From assembly GCA_035290065.1 (NCBI GenBank), contig DATDVD010000101.1:1-13202 (forward strand): a stretch of DNA of 13,202 bases, in the 5' to 3' direction. A program made the translations under genes and the position numbers. The notes beneath the pieces were generated by a model, which was given only the letters and a program-made list of their open reading frames with translations, made no database searches and was not told the origin of the DNA. Positions 7,162 to 13,202 of the stretch are shown in pieces. Source of the stretch: DATDVD01 sp035290065 (GTDB lineage: Bacteria; Pseudomonadota; Gammaproteobacteria; Coxiellales; Coxiellaceae). Every line of letters starts with the position of its first letter. Positions within the stretch are counted from its first letter, which is position 1.

Positions 7162-7165
7162 GAGG
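7160..7165 (+). promoter_or_regulatory. Strong Shine-Dalgarno deciding the start at 7172
   Basis: AGGAGG overlaps the TAG stop of the preceding gene (7159-7161) and lies 6 nt before ATG 7172. It is the strongest ribosome binding site in the plus-strand ubi block. It excludes the longer open frame that begins inside ubiI. Confidence 0.8.
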
Positions 7166-7171
7166 CCTATT

Positions 7172-7807
7172 ATGCCGGAAGAACAGTCTGAAGATTTACA
7201 CGCTACCATACAGCATTTTCGAGCACGTATTAGTCAATTAAATAAAAGAATCCTGGCGTTAGAGGAGCGTTGTCGAGATTTAGAATATGAAGTTACTGTT
7301 TTGAAAACCAGAGCATGCCCTTTTTTAGAGCGCTTAGCAAGAGAAAATGGCCGATTAGGTCGAGAAATTCAAGAGCTAACAGAAGCACTGGCAGAGTCGA
7401 AAACGGAAACTCAACGATTAGAAGAAGCATTGACTCAAGCACGAAAAGAGATTCAACAATGGCAAGATACGTACGGGGTTATAGAAGAAGCTCGTCGACG
7501 ATCGTCTTTCGAAGAGAGTGGCGAATCTCGTCGAAGCCCCTGCTCTTTTTCTTGTACGACGGATCGTAGTGGAAGTTCATCGGGTGCCTCCACAGCGCGT
7601 GGATCAACGGCCAGTTCGGGTTCTATTGCAGAAGAGAGAAGAGAGAACGGCATGAGAGGGGTGGAAGGAGGGAGTCTGCGTAGAACTCCCGCTAATGCAG
7701 GTGTCGGTTTACCCGCTCCTCTTCCACCTCCCCCTCCTGTGCCAGCGGGAGCTTCGCTTGAATCAGGAGTTTCTGCAGAAAGGGGTGTAACAAGACGGCC
7801 TTCTTAG
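7172..7807 (+). CDS. Unrecognised coiled-coil protein with Ser-rich region and polyproline motif
   Basis: I do not recognise this 211-residue protein. Residues 5-108 form a continuous charged coiled coil (ISQLNKRILALEERCRDLEYE, read from 20, then LARENGRLGREIQELTEAL). Residues 111-160 are Ser/Arg-rich low complexity, including RSGSSSGAS and STASSGS. Residues 161-211 are Gly/Pro-rich with a polyproline stretch PAPLPPPPPVP (181-191), of the kind bound by profilin, EVH1, WW or SH3 domains in eukaryotic proteins. There is no signal peptide or membrane helix. It is the third gene of the ubiH-ubiI unit by spacing, with AGGAGG overlapping the previous stop. The eukaryote-like polyproline makes a host-directed effector plausible in a Legionellales background, but a bacterial scaffold role is equally open. 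Confidence 0.8.
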   Translation: MPEEQSEDLHATIQHFRARISQLNKRILALEERCRDLEYEVTVLKTRACPFLERLARENGRLGREIQELTEALAESKTETQRLEEALTQARKEIQQWQDTYGVIEEARRRSSFEESGESRRSPCSFSCTTDRSGSSSGASTARGSTASSGSIAEERRENGMRGVEGGSLRRTPANAGVGLPAPLPPPPPVPAGASLESGVSAERGVTRRPS

Positions 7808-7813
7808 GCGTAG

Positions 7814-7842
7814 TAGTCAACTTAATCACTTGTGGTTATAAT
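7814..7842 (+). promoter_or_regulatory. Promoter of the gcv operon, apparently leaderless
   Basis: TAGTCA (7814-7819, four of six to TTGACA) and a perfect TATAAT (7837-7842) are spaced by 17 bp. The -10 ends 7 nt before the gcvT ATG, so transcription would begin at or one base before it. Only 42 bp separate gcvT from the previous gene, leaving no room for a glycine riboswitch. Confidence 0.7.
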
Positions 7843-7849
7843 CCCGAGC

Positions 7850-8947
7850 ATGAAACGGACAGCATTATTTTCGGAGCATCAATCCTTACGCGCACGACTC
7901 GTGGAATTTGCCAGTTGGGAAATGCCTATTTATTATCAATCTCAACTTCAAGAACATCATGCGGTACGACAACACGCAGGCATGTTTGATGTTTCTCATA
8001 TGGGCATTGTGGATTTGCACGGAGAGGACGTGAGCAATGCCTTGCGGTATATGTTGGCAAACGATGTCGCAAAATTAAAAATGGATGGACAGGCGCTTTA
8101 TAGCTGTATGCTGAATGAGAAGGGTGGTGTGGTGGATGATTTAATTGTCTATCGTGTTACACCTACGCATTACCGCATTGTGTGGAATGCTGGCACTCAT
8201 GAGAAAGATTTAGCCTGGTTTACACAACACACGGATAGATTTCGTATTACCTCTCACGTGCGTAATGATTTATCGATTATTGCAGTACAAGGGCCAAAGT
8301 CCATTGCTTGGGTGGAAAAAATTCTCTCCATTTCCTTGGCTGGCTTGAAACCTTTTCATTTTCTTCAACACCCAGAGTTTTTTATTGCCAGAACCGGTTA
8401 TACCGGCGAACGGGGAGTTGAAATTTTAATGCCCCATGACAGGACAGTTTCTTTTTGGAAATACGCTTTAAACGAAGGTATTACGCCCTGCGGTTTAGGC
8501 GCACGCGATACCTTGCGTTTAGAAGCGGGCCTTAATTTATACGGCCAAGATATGAATGAAGAGACTCATCCTTATGAATCCAATTTAGGCTGGACAATTG
8601 ATTTAAAGGACCCTGCCCGTGAATTTATAGGAAAAGCAGCACTCCATCCTTTAAAAGAAACGTTTACTCAGCATTTAGTGGGTATTGTGATGAAAGAGAA
8701 AGGTGTCTTGCGTGCTCATCAGGCCCTTCTCTCACAAGGTGAGAGAATCGGAGAGATTACCAGTGGCACTTTTTCGCCGACATTGAATTATGCGATTGCA
8801 TTAGCCCGCATTAATCGCTCTCATTTTGAGGCGGTAACCGTAGAGCGTCGAGGTGATTATTTGCCCGTGGAACTGGTAAAACCTGTTTTTATTCGTCAAG
8901 GTAAATCCGTGATACAACCATTATTACAAAAGGAGATCGTTGCATGA
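7850..8947 (+). CDS. gcvT: Glycine cleavage system T protein (aminomethyltransferase)
   Basis: GcvT takes the aminomethyl group from lipoylated GcvH and transfers its methylene to tetrahydrofolate, releasing ammonia. The protein is 365 residues, the normal length. Diagnostic blocks are HAVRQHAGMFDVSHMG (37-52), GGVVDDLIVYR (92-102, holding D96 at the position of the catalytic Asp), and GLGARDTLRLEAGLNLYGQDM. The C-terminal barrel includes GEITSGTFSPTLNYAIALA. I start it at ATG 7850 (MKRTALFSEHQ), which fits the family; the earlier GTG at 7832 lies before the -10 box. The TGA stop overlaps the gcvH ATG by 4 bp. Confidence 0.97.
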   Translation: MKRTALFSEHQSLRARLVEFASWEMPIYYQSQLQEHHAVRQHAGMFDVSHMGIVDLHGEDVSNALRYMLANDVAKLKMDGQALYSCMLNEKGGVVDDLIVYRVTPTHYRIVWNAGTHEKDLAWFTQHTDRFRITSHVRNDLSIIAVQGPKSIAWVEKILSISLAGLKPFHFLQHPEFFIARTGYTGERGVEILMPHDRTVSFWKYALNEGITPCGLGARDTLRLEAGLNLYGQDMNEETHPYESNLGWTIDLKDPAREFIGKAALHPLKETFTQHLVGIVMKEKGVLRAHQALLSQGERIGEITSGTFSPTLNYAIALARINRSHFEAVTVERRGDYLPVELVKPVFIRQGKSVIQPLLQKEIVA

Positions 8948-9336
8948 GTCAATGTCCTACTCAATTACGTTACACCGAAACCCACGAGTGGGTGCGTGAA
9001 GATGAAAAGGATGTGGTTATCGTGGGCATTACGGATCATGCTCAAAGCCAATTGGGTGAATTGGTATTTGTAGAATTACCTGAAGTAGGAACAGTGGTGG
9101 AGGTGGGTGATGAAGTCGGTGTGATTGAATCCGTAAAAACCGCTTCCGATATTTATTCACCCGTTAGCGGTAAAATTATTGAGATTAATGAAAATCTAAC
9201 CGAGCAACCCGATTTAATGAATTCTGAGCCTTACGAAAGCGGTTGGATTTTTCGCGTTCGATTAAGTAATTCCGAGGAATTAGAGGAATTATTGGATGCG
9301 GAAACTTACGCTCAAAATGTACGAGAGGATGATTAA
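8944..9336 (+). CDS. gcvH: Glycine cleavage system H protein (lipoyl carrier)
   Basis: GcvH carries the aminomethyl intermediate on a lipoyl-lysine arm between the P, T and L proteins. The protein is 130 residues. The lipoylation site is K65 in the conserved ESVKTASDIYSPVSG block (62-76), with YTETHEWVR near the N-terminus and NEPYESGWI-like SEPYESGWIF near the C-terminus. AAAGGAG at 8929-8935 lies 8 nt before the ATG, inside the end of gcvT, and the genes overlap by ATGA, so translation is coupled. Confidence 0.97.
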   Translation: MSQCPTQLRYTETHEWVREDEKDVVIVGITDHAQSQLGELVFVELPEVGTVVEVGDEVGVIESVKTASDIYSPVSGKIIEINENLTEQPDLMNSEPYESGWIFRVRLSNSEELEELLDAETYAQNVREDD

Positions 9337-9339
9337 TTC

Positions 9340-10686
9340 ATGGCTTTTATTCCCCACACGGAGGCTGATATTGATGCCATGTTGAAAGAGATGGACATTA
9401 CGGCCGTCGATACGTTATTTGATGAAATTCCTTCCACTATTCCTAAAGCCGTGTATAACCACGTGTGTCATAGCGCGCCCGAATTAGCGGTGACGCAATT
9501 AATGAAACAACGCGCGGAACAACAACCGTCATTAAACAGTTATTTAGGCGCGGGAGCTTATCATCATTTTATTCCGGCCTGTGTATGGGAATTAACCTCA
9601 CGGGGAGAATTTTTAACGTCTTATACGCCGTATCAAGCAGAAGCCTCTCAAGGCACGTTACAATTAATTTATGAATACCAAACCATGATGGCTTCTCTCA
9701 TGGGCATGGAAATTTCCAATGCTTCTTTGTATGACGGTGCTACGGCATTAGCGGAAGCGGTCTTAATGGTGGTGCGAATTAAAAAATCGAAGCAAAAAAC
9801 TATTTTAGTGCCGAAAACCATTAATCCTTTTTATCGCGAAGTATTACAAACAGTTATTGCACATCAAGAAATTACTATTAAAGAATTTGAATTAGAATTA
9901 AAAGCGGAAAATTTTTCGGATGTGGCGGCTCTTATTATTCCTCAACCGGATTTTTTAGGTCGTTTAAATGATGTCGATGCCTTAACGAATTGGGCCCATG
10001 CGCACCAAATACTGGTTATTGCGTTGGTTAATCCCATGGCTATGGCGTTATTAAAAGAACCGGGTGCATGGGGTGATACGGGCGCGGATATTGTGTGTGG
10101 AGAAGGCCAACCCTTCGGTATTCCTGTTTCATCTGGGGGGCCTTATTTTGGATTTATGTGTTGCCGTAAAGAACACGTACGTCAGCTGCCGGGACGATTG
10201 GTGGGAAAAACAGAAGATCGTGACGGCAAAATGGGCTTTACTTTAACCTTGCAGGCACGAGAACAACATATTCGTCGTGCTAAAGCGAATTCGAATATTT
10301 GTACCAACCAAGGGTTAATGGTGACAGCGGCTACTATTTATATGAGCGTGATGGGTGCAACCGGATTAAAACGGATCGCGGAACATTCTCATCATCTCGC
10401 CCGACAATTATTCCACACCTTGTCGACCGTGGAAGGCATCGAGCCGATTTTTAAAACGCCTTTCTTCCATGAATTTGTGATTCGTGTGCCTAATAGCCAA
10501 GAATTTTTACGTGCTATGGCCAAAAGAGGCATCCAAGCCGGTTTTGATTTAATGCCTTATTATCCAGAATTAACCAATGGTATTCTGGTTTGTGTGACAG
10601 AATTAAAAACACGTGAAGACTTAAAATACTATTGCGAACAGGCTCGCCTCTGTTTACAAGAAAACTATAAGGCAGAAACCGTATGA
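9340..10686 (+). CDS. gcvPA: Glycine dehydrogenase (decarboxylating) subunit 1
   Basis: This is the N-terminal half of the glycine cleavage P protein, which decarboxylates glycine and passes the aminomethyl group to GcvH. The 448-residue length is that of the two-subunit type; E. coli has a single fused protein of about 957 residues. Family blocks are FIPHTEADIDAML at the start, YLGAGAYHHFIPACV, TSYTPYQAEASQGTLQ, SGGPYFGFM and RAKANSNICTNQGL. This subunit has a PLP-enzyme fold but not the PLP lysine, which is in subunit 2. It starts 3 bp after gcvH, with GAGAGG at 9323-9328 as ribosome binding site, and overlaps gcvPB by ATGA. Confidence 0.97.
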   Translation: MAFIPHTEADIDAMLKEMDITAVDTLFDEIPSTIPKAVYNHVCHSAPELAVTQLMKQRAEQQPSLNSYLGAGAYHHFIPACVWELTSRGEFLTSYTPYQAEASQGTLQLIYEYQTMMASLMGMEISNASLYDGATALAEAVLMVVRIKKSKQKTILVPKTINPFYREVLQTVIAHQEITIKEFELELKAENFSDVAALIIPQPDFLGRLNDVDALTNWAHAHQILVIALVNPMAMALLKEPGAWGDTGADIVCGEGQPFGIPVSSGGPYFGFMCCRKEHVRQLPGRLVGKTEDRDGKMGFTLTLQAREQHIRRAKANSNICTNQGLMVTAATIYMSVMGATGLKRIAEHSHHLARQLFHTLSTVEGIEPIFKTPFFHEFVIRVPNSQEFLRAMAKRGIQAGFDLMPYYPELTNGILVCVTELKTREDLKYYCEQARLCLQENYKAETV

Positions 10687-12137
10687 CACTCTCTTTTGAA
10701 TACTCTCAAAAAAATAGGACTGCCAACACTCAAATATTACCTGAAATCATTGATACCGATCTTCCGCGGCATTTTTTGCGCCACACCAAACCTTTAATGC
10801 CCGAATTATCCGAACTTCAAGTCGTACGCCATTTCACCCAGCTTTCTCAGAAAAATTTTTCGATTGATACCCATTTTTATCCATTGGGTTCTTGCACCAT
10901 GAAATACAATCCGCGTGCGGCTCACAAATTAGCCATGTTACCGGAATTTTTAAATTTACATCCGCACAGCCCCATTGAACAGGCTCAAGGTTTTTTACAC
11001 TGCATTTTTGAGTTGCAAGAATATTTAAAAGACATCACCGGCATGTCAGGTGTTTCATTGTCACCCATGGCAGGTGCGCAAGGTGAATTTGCCGGTTGCG
11101 CCATGATTAAAAAATACCATGAAACTCGCGGTGATCATGCCCGAATAGAAATGTTAGTCCCAGATGCCGCCCACGGTACCAATCCTGCTTCAGCAGCGGT
11201 ATGCGGTTTTATCGTAAAAGAAGTTCCCACGACGATAGAAGGGGATGTAGATATTGAAGCGCTGAAACAAGCCGTAGGCCCTCAAACCGCCGGCATTATG
11301 CTGACTAATCCCTCCACGCTGGGCGTATTTGAGCGACGAATCGAAACCATTGCGAAAATTGTGCATGAAGCCGGGGGGCTTTTGTATTACGACGGTGCGA
11401 ATTTAAATGCCATTTTAGGCCGTGTTCGCCCCGGCGATATGGGTTTTGATGTGATGCACTTAAATTTACACAAAACATTTGCCACACCCCATGGCGGTGG
11501 TGGCCCAGGTTCAGGGCCTGTATTATGCAACGATCGTTTAAAATCTTTTTTACCGATTCCTTTTGTGTTGCAAGAAAAAAATTCGTATCGTTGGGCCAAT
11601 ACTCATGATTATCCCAAAACAATGGGACGTTTAACCGGTTGTATGGGTAATGCCGGCGTATTATTACGCGCCTTTGTATATACCCGTTTATTAGGTAAAG
11701 AGGGTTTAAAACGCGTGGGTGAAATAGCCACGCTCAATGCCAATTATTTAATGCATCATTTAAGAAAAATGGGATATACGTTGGCGTATCCGACCCGTCG
11801 TGCAACGCATGAATTTATTATTACGTTAAAACCATTAACGCAACTCTTTGGGGTTTCCGCCCAAGATATGGCAAAACGATTATTAGATTTTGGTATTCAT
11901 GCGCCCACCGTGTATTTCCCACTGTTGGTGCCTGAATGTTTATTGATTGAGCCCACGGAAACCGAATCGAAAGAAACGTTGGATCAATTTTTAGACGTGA
12001 TGGCCAAGCTGTTAGAAGAAATTAAAACGAATCCGGATCAACTCAAACAAGCCCCCCATCGATTATGCGTAAAACGATTAGATGAAGTAAAAGCCGCAAA
12101 AGAATTAAATTTGGTGTGGTCGGCTGAGACTTTCTAA
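10683..12137 (+). CDS. gcvPB: Glycine dehydrogenase (decarboxylating) subunit 2
   Basis: This is the C-terminal, PLP-binding half of the P protein, forming an alpha2beta2 enzyme with GcvPA. The 484-residue protein has THFYPLGSCTMKYNPR (63-78), PMAGAQGE (128-135), PDAAHGTNPASA (160-171) and the PLP Schiff-base lysine K264 in LNLHKTFATPHGGGGPG. The ATG overlaps the gcvPA stop by 4 bp, so expression of the two halves is coupled. It is the last gene of the gcv operon; the L protein (dihydrolipoyl dehydrogenase) is not in the window. No hairpin with a T-run is visible right after the stop. Confidence 0.97.
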   Translation: MTLSFEYSQKNRTANTQILPEIIDTDLPRHFLRHTKPLMPELSELQVVRHFTQLSQKNFSIDTHFYPLGSCTMKYNPRAAHKLAMLPEFLNLHPHSPIEQAQGFLHCIFELQEYLKDITGMSGVSLSPMAGAQGEFAGCAMIKKYHETRGDHARIEMLVPDAAHGTNPASAAVCGFIVKEVPTTIEGDVDIEALKQAVGPQTAGIMLTNPSTLGVFERRIETIAKIVHEAGGLLYYDGANLNAILGRVRPGDMGFDVMHLNLHKTFATPHGGGGPGSGPVLCNDRLKSFLPIPFVLQEKNSYRWANTHDYPKTMGRLTGCMGNAGVLLRAFVYTRLLGKEGLKRVGEIATLNANYLMHHLRKMGYTLAYPTRRATHEFIITLKPLTQLFGVSAQDMAKRLLDFGIHAPTVYFPLLVPECLLIEPTETESKETLDQFLDVMAKLLEEIKTNPDQLKQAPHRLCVKRLDEVKAAKELNLVWSAETF

Positions 12138-12145
12138 TTTATTTT

Positions 12146-12154
12146 TGTTACAAT
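12146..12154 (+). promoter_or_regulatory. Extended -10 promoter for the DUF5676-type gene
   Basis: TGT-TACAAT is an extended -10 element with five of six matches, lying 9 nt after the gcvPB stop. It would give a leader of about 26 nt containing AAGGAGAG (12173-12180), a normal spacing in contrast to the leaderless-looking promoters elsewhere in the window. No clear -35 is seen. Confidence 0.5.
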
Positions 12155-12186
12155 ACAACGTGTTATTTACATAAGGAGAGACAATC

Positions 12187-12492
12187 ATGGGCGGATATAC
12201 GCGATTAAATGTAAAAGGTCTTGGATTGGCCATGGGAGTGTTGTGGGCCGTAGCCGTTTTCTTAACGGGCTTAGTGGCCGCTCATTCTAATTGGGGCCAT
12301 TCGTTTGTGGCAGTGATGAGTTCTTTATACATAGGGTATAAACCTACGGTGGTCGGCAGCTTAATCGGCGCTGCATGGGGCTTTGTCGATTGGTTTATTG
12401 CAGGCTGTGTACTAGGCTGGCTCTATAACTGTTTCTCCGGCTGCTGCAATCGCTCCTGCAATTCCGGTGGTGGCATGTCTTCAAACGTTTAA
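12187..12492 (+). CDS. Small two-helix membrane protein, DUF5676 type (often labelled 'bacteriophage holin')
   Basis: The 101-residue protein has two hydrophobic helices, about 9-32 and 55-81. The pattern LNVKGLGLAMGVLWA, then MSSLYIGYKPTVVGSLIGAAWGF and VDWFIAGCVLGWLYN fits, from memory, the DUF5676 family of small membrane proteins. Databases often call these 'bacteriophage holin', but nothing phage-like is nearby, so I read that label with caution; the function is unknown. The start is fixed by AAGGAGAG, 6 nt before the ATG. A distinctive feature is the tail after the second helix, CFSGCCNRSCNSGGG (82-96), with four cysteines in ten residues. It has its own promoter candidate and is followed by a strong terminator. 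Confidence 0.8.
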   Translation: MGGYTRLNVKGLGLAMGVLWAVAVFLTGLVAAHSNWGHSFVAVMSSLYIGYKPTVVGSLIGAAWGFVDWFIAGCVLGWLYNCFSGCCNRSCNSGGGMSSNV

Positions 12493-12511
12493 TAGCCCAA
12501 GTTTTTTAACT

Positions 12512-12537
12512 AAAAAGCTCGATTTCTCGGGCTTTTT
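12512..12537. terminator. Bidirectional rho-independent terminator
   Basis: An 11-bp stem (12512-12522 with 12527-12537, one T-G wobble pair) closes a 4-nt TTTC loop. The arms begin with five A and end with five T, so it can terminate both the plus-strand membrane-protein gene and the convergent minus-strand eda. Confidence 0.85.
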
Positions 12538-12573
12538 ACTAGCTATTAAAAACGTAGGGGCATAACTATTATT

Positions 12574-12609
12574 CGCAACACCCGCAACACCCGCAACACC
12601 CGCAACACC
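12574..12609. repeat. 9-bp tandem repeat, four copies
   Basis: CGCAACACC is repeated four times without mismatch, followed by a degenerate part-copy. It starts 8 bp beyond the eda stop on the minus strand, between eda and the terminator. The 9-bp period keeps reading frames intact: the minus strand can read Val-Leu-Arg, Gly-Cys-Cys or Gly-Val-Ala repeats. Confidence 0.9.
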
Positions 12610-12617
12610 CGTAGCAC

Positions 12618-13175
12618 TTAAGCCGCTAATTGTGATCCACTGACGGCAATCACATTTTTAAACGCTAGATATTCATCTTTATTGCGGTCATTAATACCTC
12701 CCGTCACACAGAATTGAACCTGTGGGAAGACAGGGACTAAAGCTTTTAAGGCTTCAATACCACCGAATACATTGGCGGGAAAAAACTTGAGGGTGTCGTA
12801 GCCTTTCTCCAGGGCTTTCATGATTTCAGAAGGGGTGACCACCCCAGGCAACCAGGGCAGACGAGTTTTTGTGGCTATTTCATGCAACGATTTTCGAAAA
12901 CCCGGGCTTACCATCCCTTTGGCGCCATAATCCATAGCCGTTTGGAATTGTTCGGGCGTGATAACCGTGCCCGCTAACACCGTAATTTCTGGCCTTTGTT
13001 TGGCCAACAGTTCAATGCCTTTTAAAGCCGCGTCACTGCGCAGCCCAATTTCAATAATTCGAATATTTTTTTTTAACAGGCGATCGGCGATGGCTAAAGC
13101 TTCTTCGGCTTTCTGTAAAGTGACTAAGGGCAGAATCGGATGTTGCTTGAGTAATGGACGCATACTAGAATGCAT
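12618..13175 (-). CDS. eda: KDPG/KHG aldolase, C-terminally short
   Basis: Eda splits 2-keto-3-deoxy-6-phosphogluconate into pyruvate and glyceraldehyde 3-phosphate in the Entner-Doudoroff pathway. The 185-residue protein keeps the active-site elements: E42 and R46 in IEIGLR, T70 in LAGTV, the PGVVTPSE phosphate loop, the Schiff-base lysine K130 in TLKFFPA, and CVTGGIN plus SGS near the end. It stops just after SGSQLAA, where relatives such as the E. coli protein (213 residues) continue for about 25-30 residues forming the last helix. I start it at ATG 13175: AAAGGA lies 11 nt upstream, and a TAATG stop-start overlap links it to a gene entering from the window edge. An upstream in-frame ATG at 13196 lacks these features. 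Confidence 0.9.
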   Translation of the reverse strand: MHSSMRPLLKQHPILPLVTLQKAEEALAIADRLLKKNIRIIEIGLRSDAALKGIELLAKQRPEITVLAGTVITPEQFQTAMDYGAKGMVSPGFRKSLHEIATKTRLPWLPGVVTPSEIMKALEKGYDTLKFFPANVFGGIEALKALVPVFPQVQFCVTGGINDRNKDEYLAFKNVIAVSGSQLAA

Positions 13176-13202
13176 TATGACAAAAATCCTTTCCATTGGC
13201 GA
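13175..13202 (-). CDS. Possible 3' end of an upstream gene (partial)
   Basis: On the minus strand one frame reads eight codons (RQWKGFLS) and ends in a TAA that overlaps the eda ATG as TAATG. In Legionella the gene before eda is glk, in an Entner-Doudoroff operon, so this may be a glucokinase end. Eight codons are too few to identify it. Confidence 0.3.

Noticed and set aside
7808..7849. Glycine riboswitch upstream of gcvT
   Set aside because: Only 42 bp lie between the genes and the promoter occupies most of it; an aptamer needs far more sequence.
11305..11622. Minus-strand open frames inside gcvPB
   Set aside because: They are antisense shadows of a strongly conserved gene and have no ribosome binding site or family resemblance.
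12187..12492. Prophage remnant, suggested by the 'holin' label of this family
   Set aside because: No integrase, endolysin, tail or capsid gene and no attachment-site repeats are present; the neighbours are housekeeping genes.
12574..12609. CRISPR-like array
   Set aside because: The units are 9 bp and contiguous with no spacers; it is a simple tandem repeat.

Overview
The window looks like chromosomal DNA of a gammaproteobacterium, most likely in the order Legionellales (Coxiella/Rickettsiella/Legionella relatives). This rests on the gene set and order, moderately AT-rich codon use in the housekeeping genes, and long coiled-coil/low-complexity proteins of the host-associated type lodged among housekeeping genes. 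No rRNA or other taxonomic marker is present, so the placement is an inference.

Layout. On the minus strand (2282 down to 1) lies a conserved block: a TIGR02449-type short coiled-coil protein, zapA (cell division), the 6S RNA gene ssrS, ygfA (5-formyltetrahydrofolate cyclo-ligase) and the start of epmB (EF-P lysine 2,3-aminomutase, cut by the window edge). A 78-bp nested palindrome sits between zapA and ssrS. Divergently on the plus strand come pepP, an unrecognised coiled-coil gene (3820-4803), ubiH, a ubiI-type monooxygenase, a second unrecognised coiled-coil gene with a Ser-rich and polyproline tail (7172-7807), then the complete glycine cleavage operon gcvT-gcvH-gcvPA-gcvPB and a small two-helix membrane protein of DUF5676 type. 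A bidirectional terminator and a 9-bp tandem repeat separate this from a convergent eda (KDPG aldolase), whose upstream neighbour is cut by the window end.

How they work together. The two flavin monooxygenases serve ubiquinone biosynthesis. The gcv genes encode the T, H and two-subunit P proteins, which with the L protein (not in the window) turn glycine into CO2, ammonia and methylene-THF. YgfA feeds the same folate pool, and 6S RNA plus ygfA is the usual stationary-phase pair. ZapA and the TIGR02449 protein belong to the division/coiled-coil module.

Points worth attention: (1) three plus-strand transcription units (pepP, ubiH, gcvT) have a -10-like hexamer ending 6-7 nt before the ATG and no Shine-Dalgarno, suggesting leaderless mRNAs; (2) two unrelated-looking coiled-coil plus disordered-tail proteins bracket ubiH-ubiI and are plausible secreted effectors; (3) eda lacks the family's C-terminal tail, and a +1 frame past its stop encodes a Cys-rich Gly-Cys-Cys repeat; (4) the likely ygfA ribosome binding site lies inside the 6S RNA closing stem; (5) the nested palindrome abuts the zapA stop codon.
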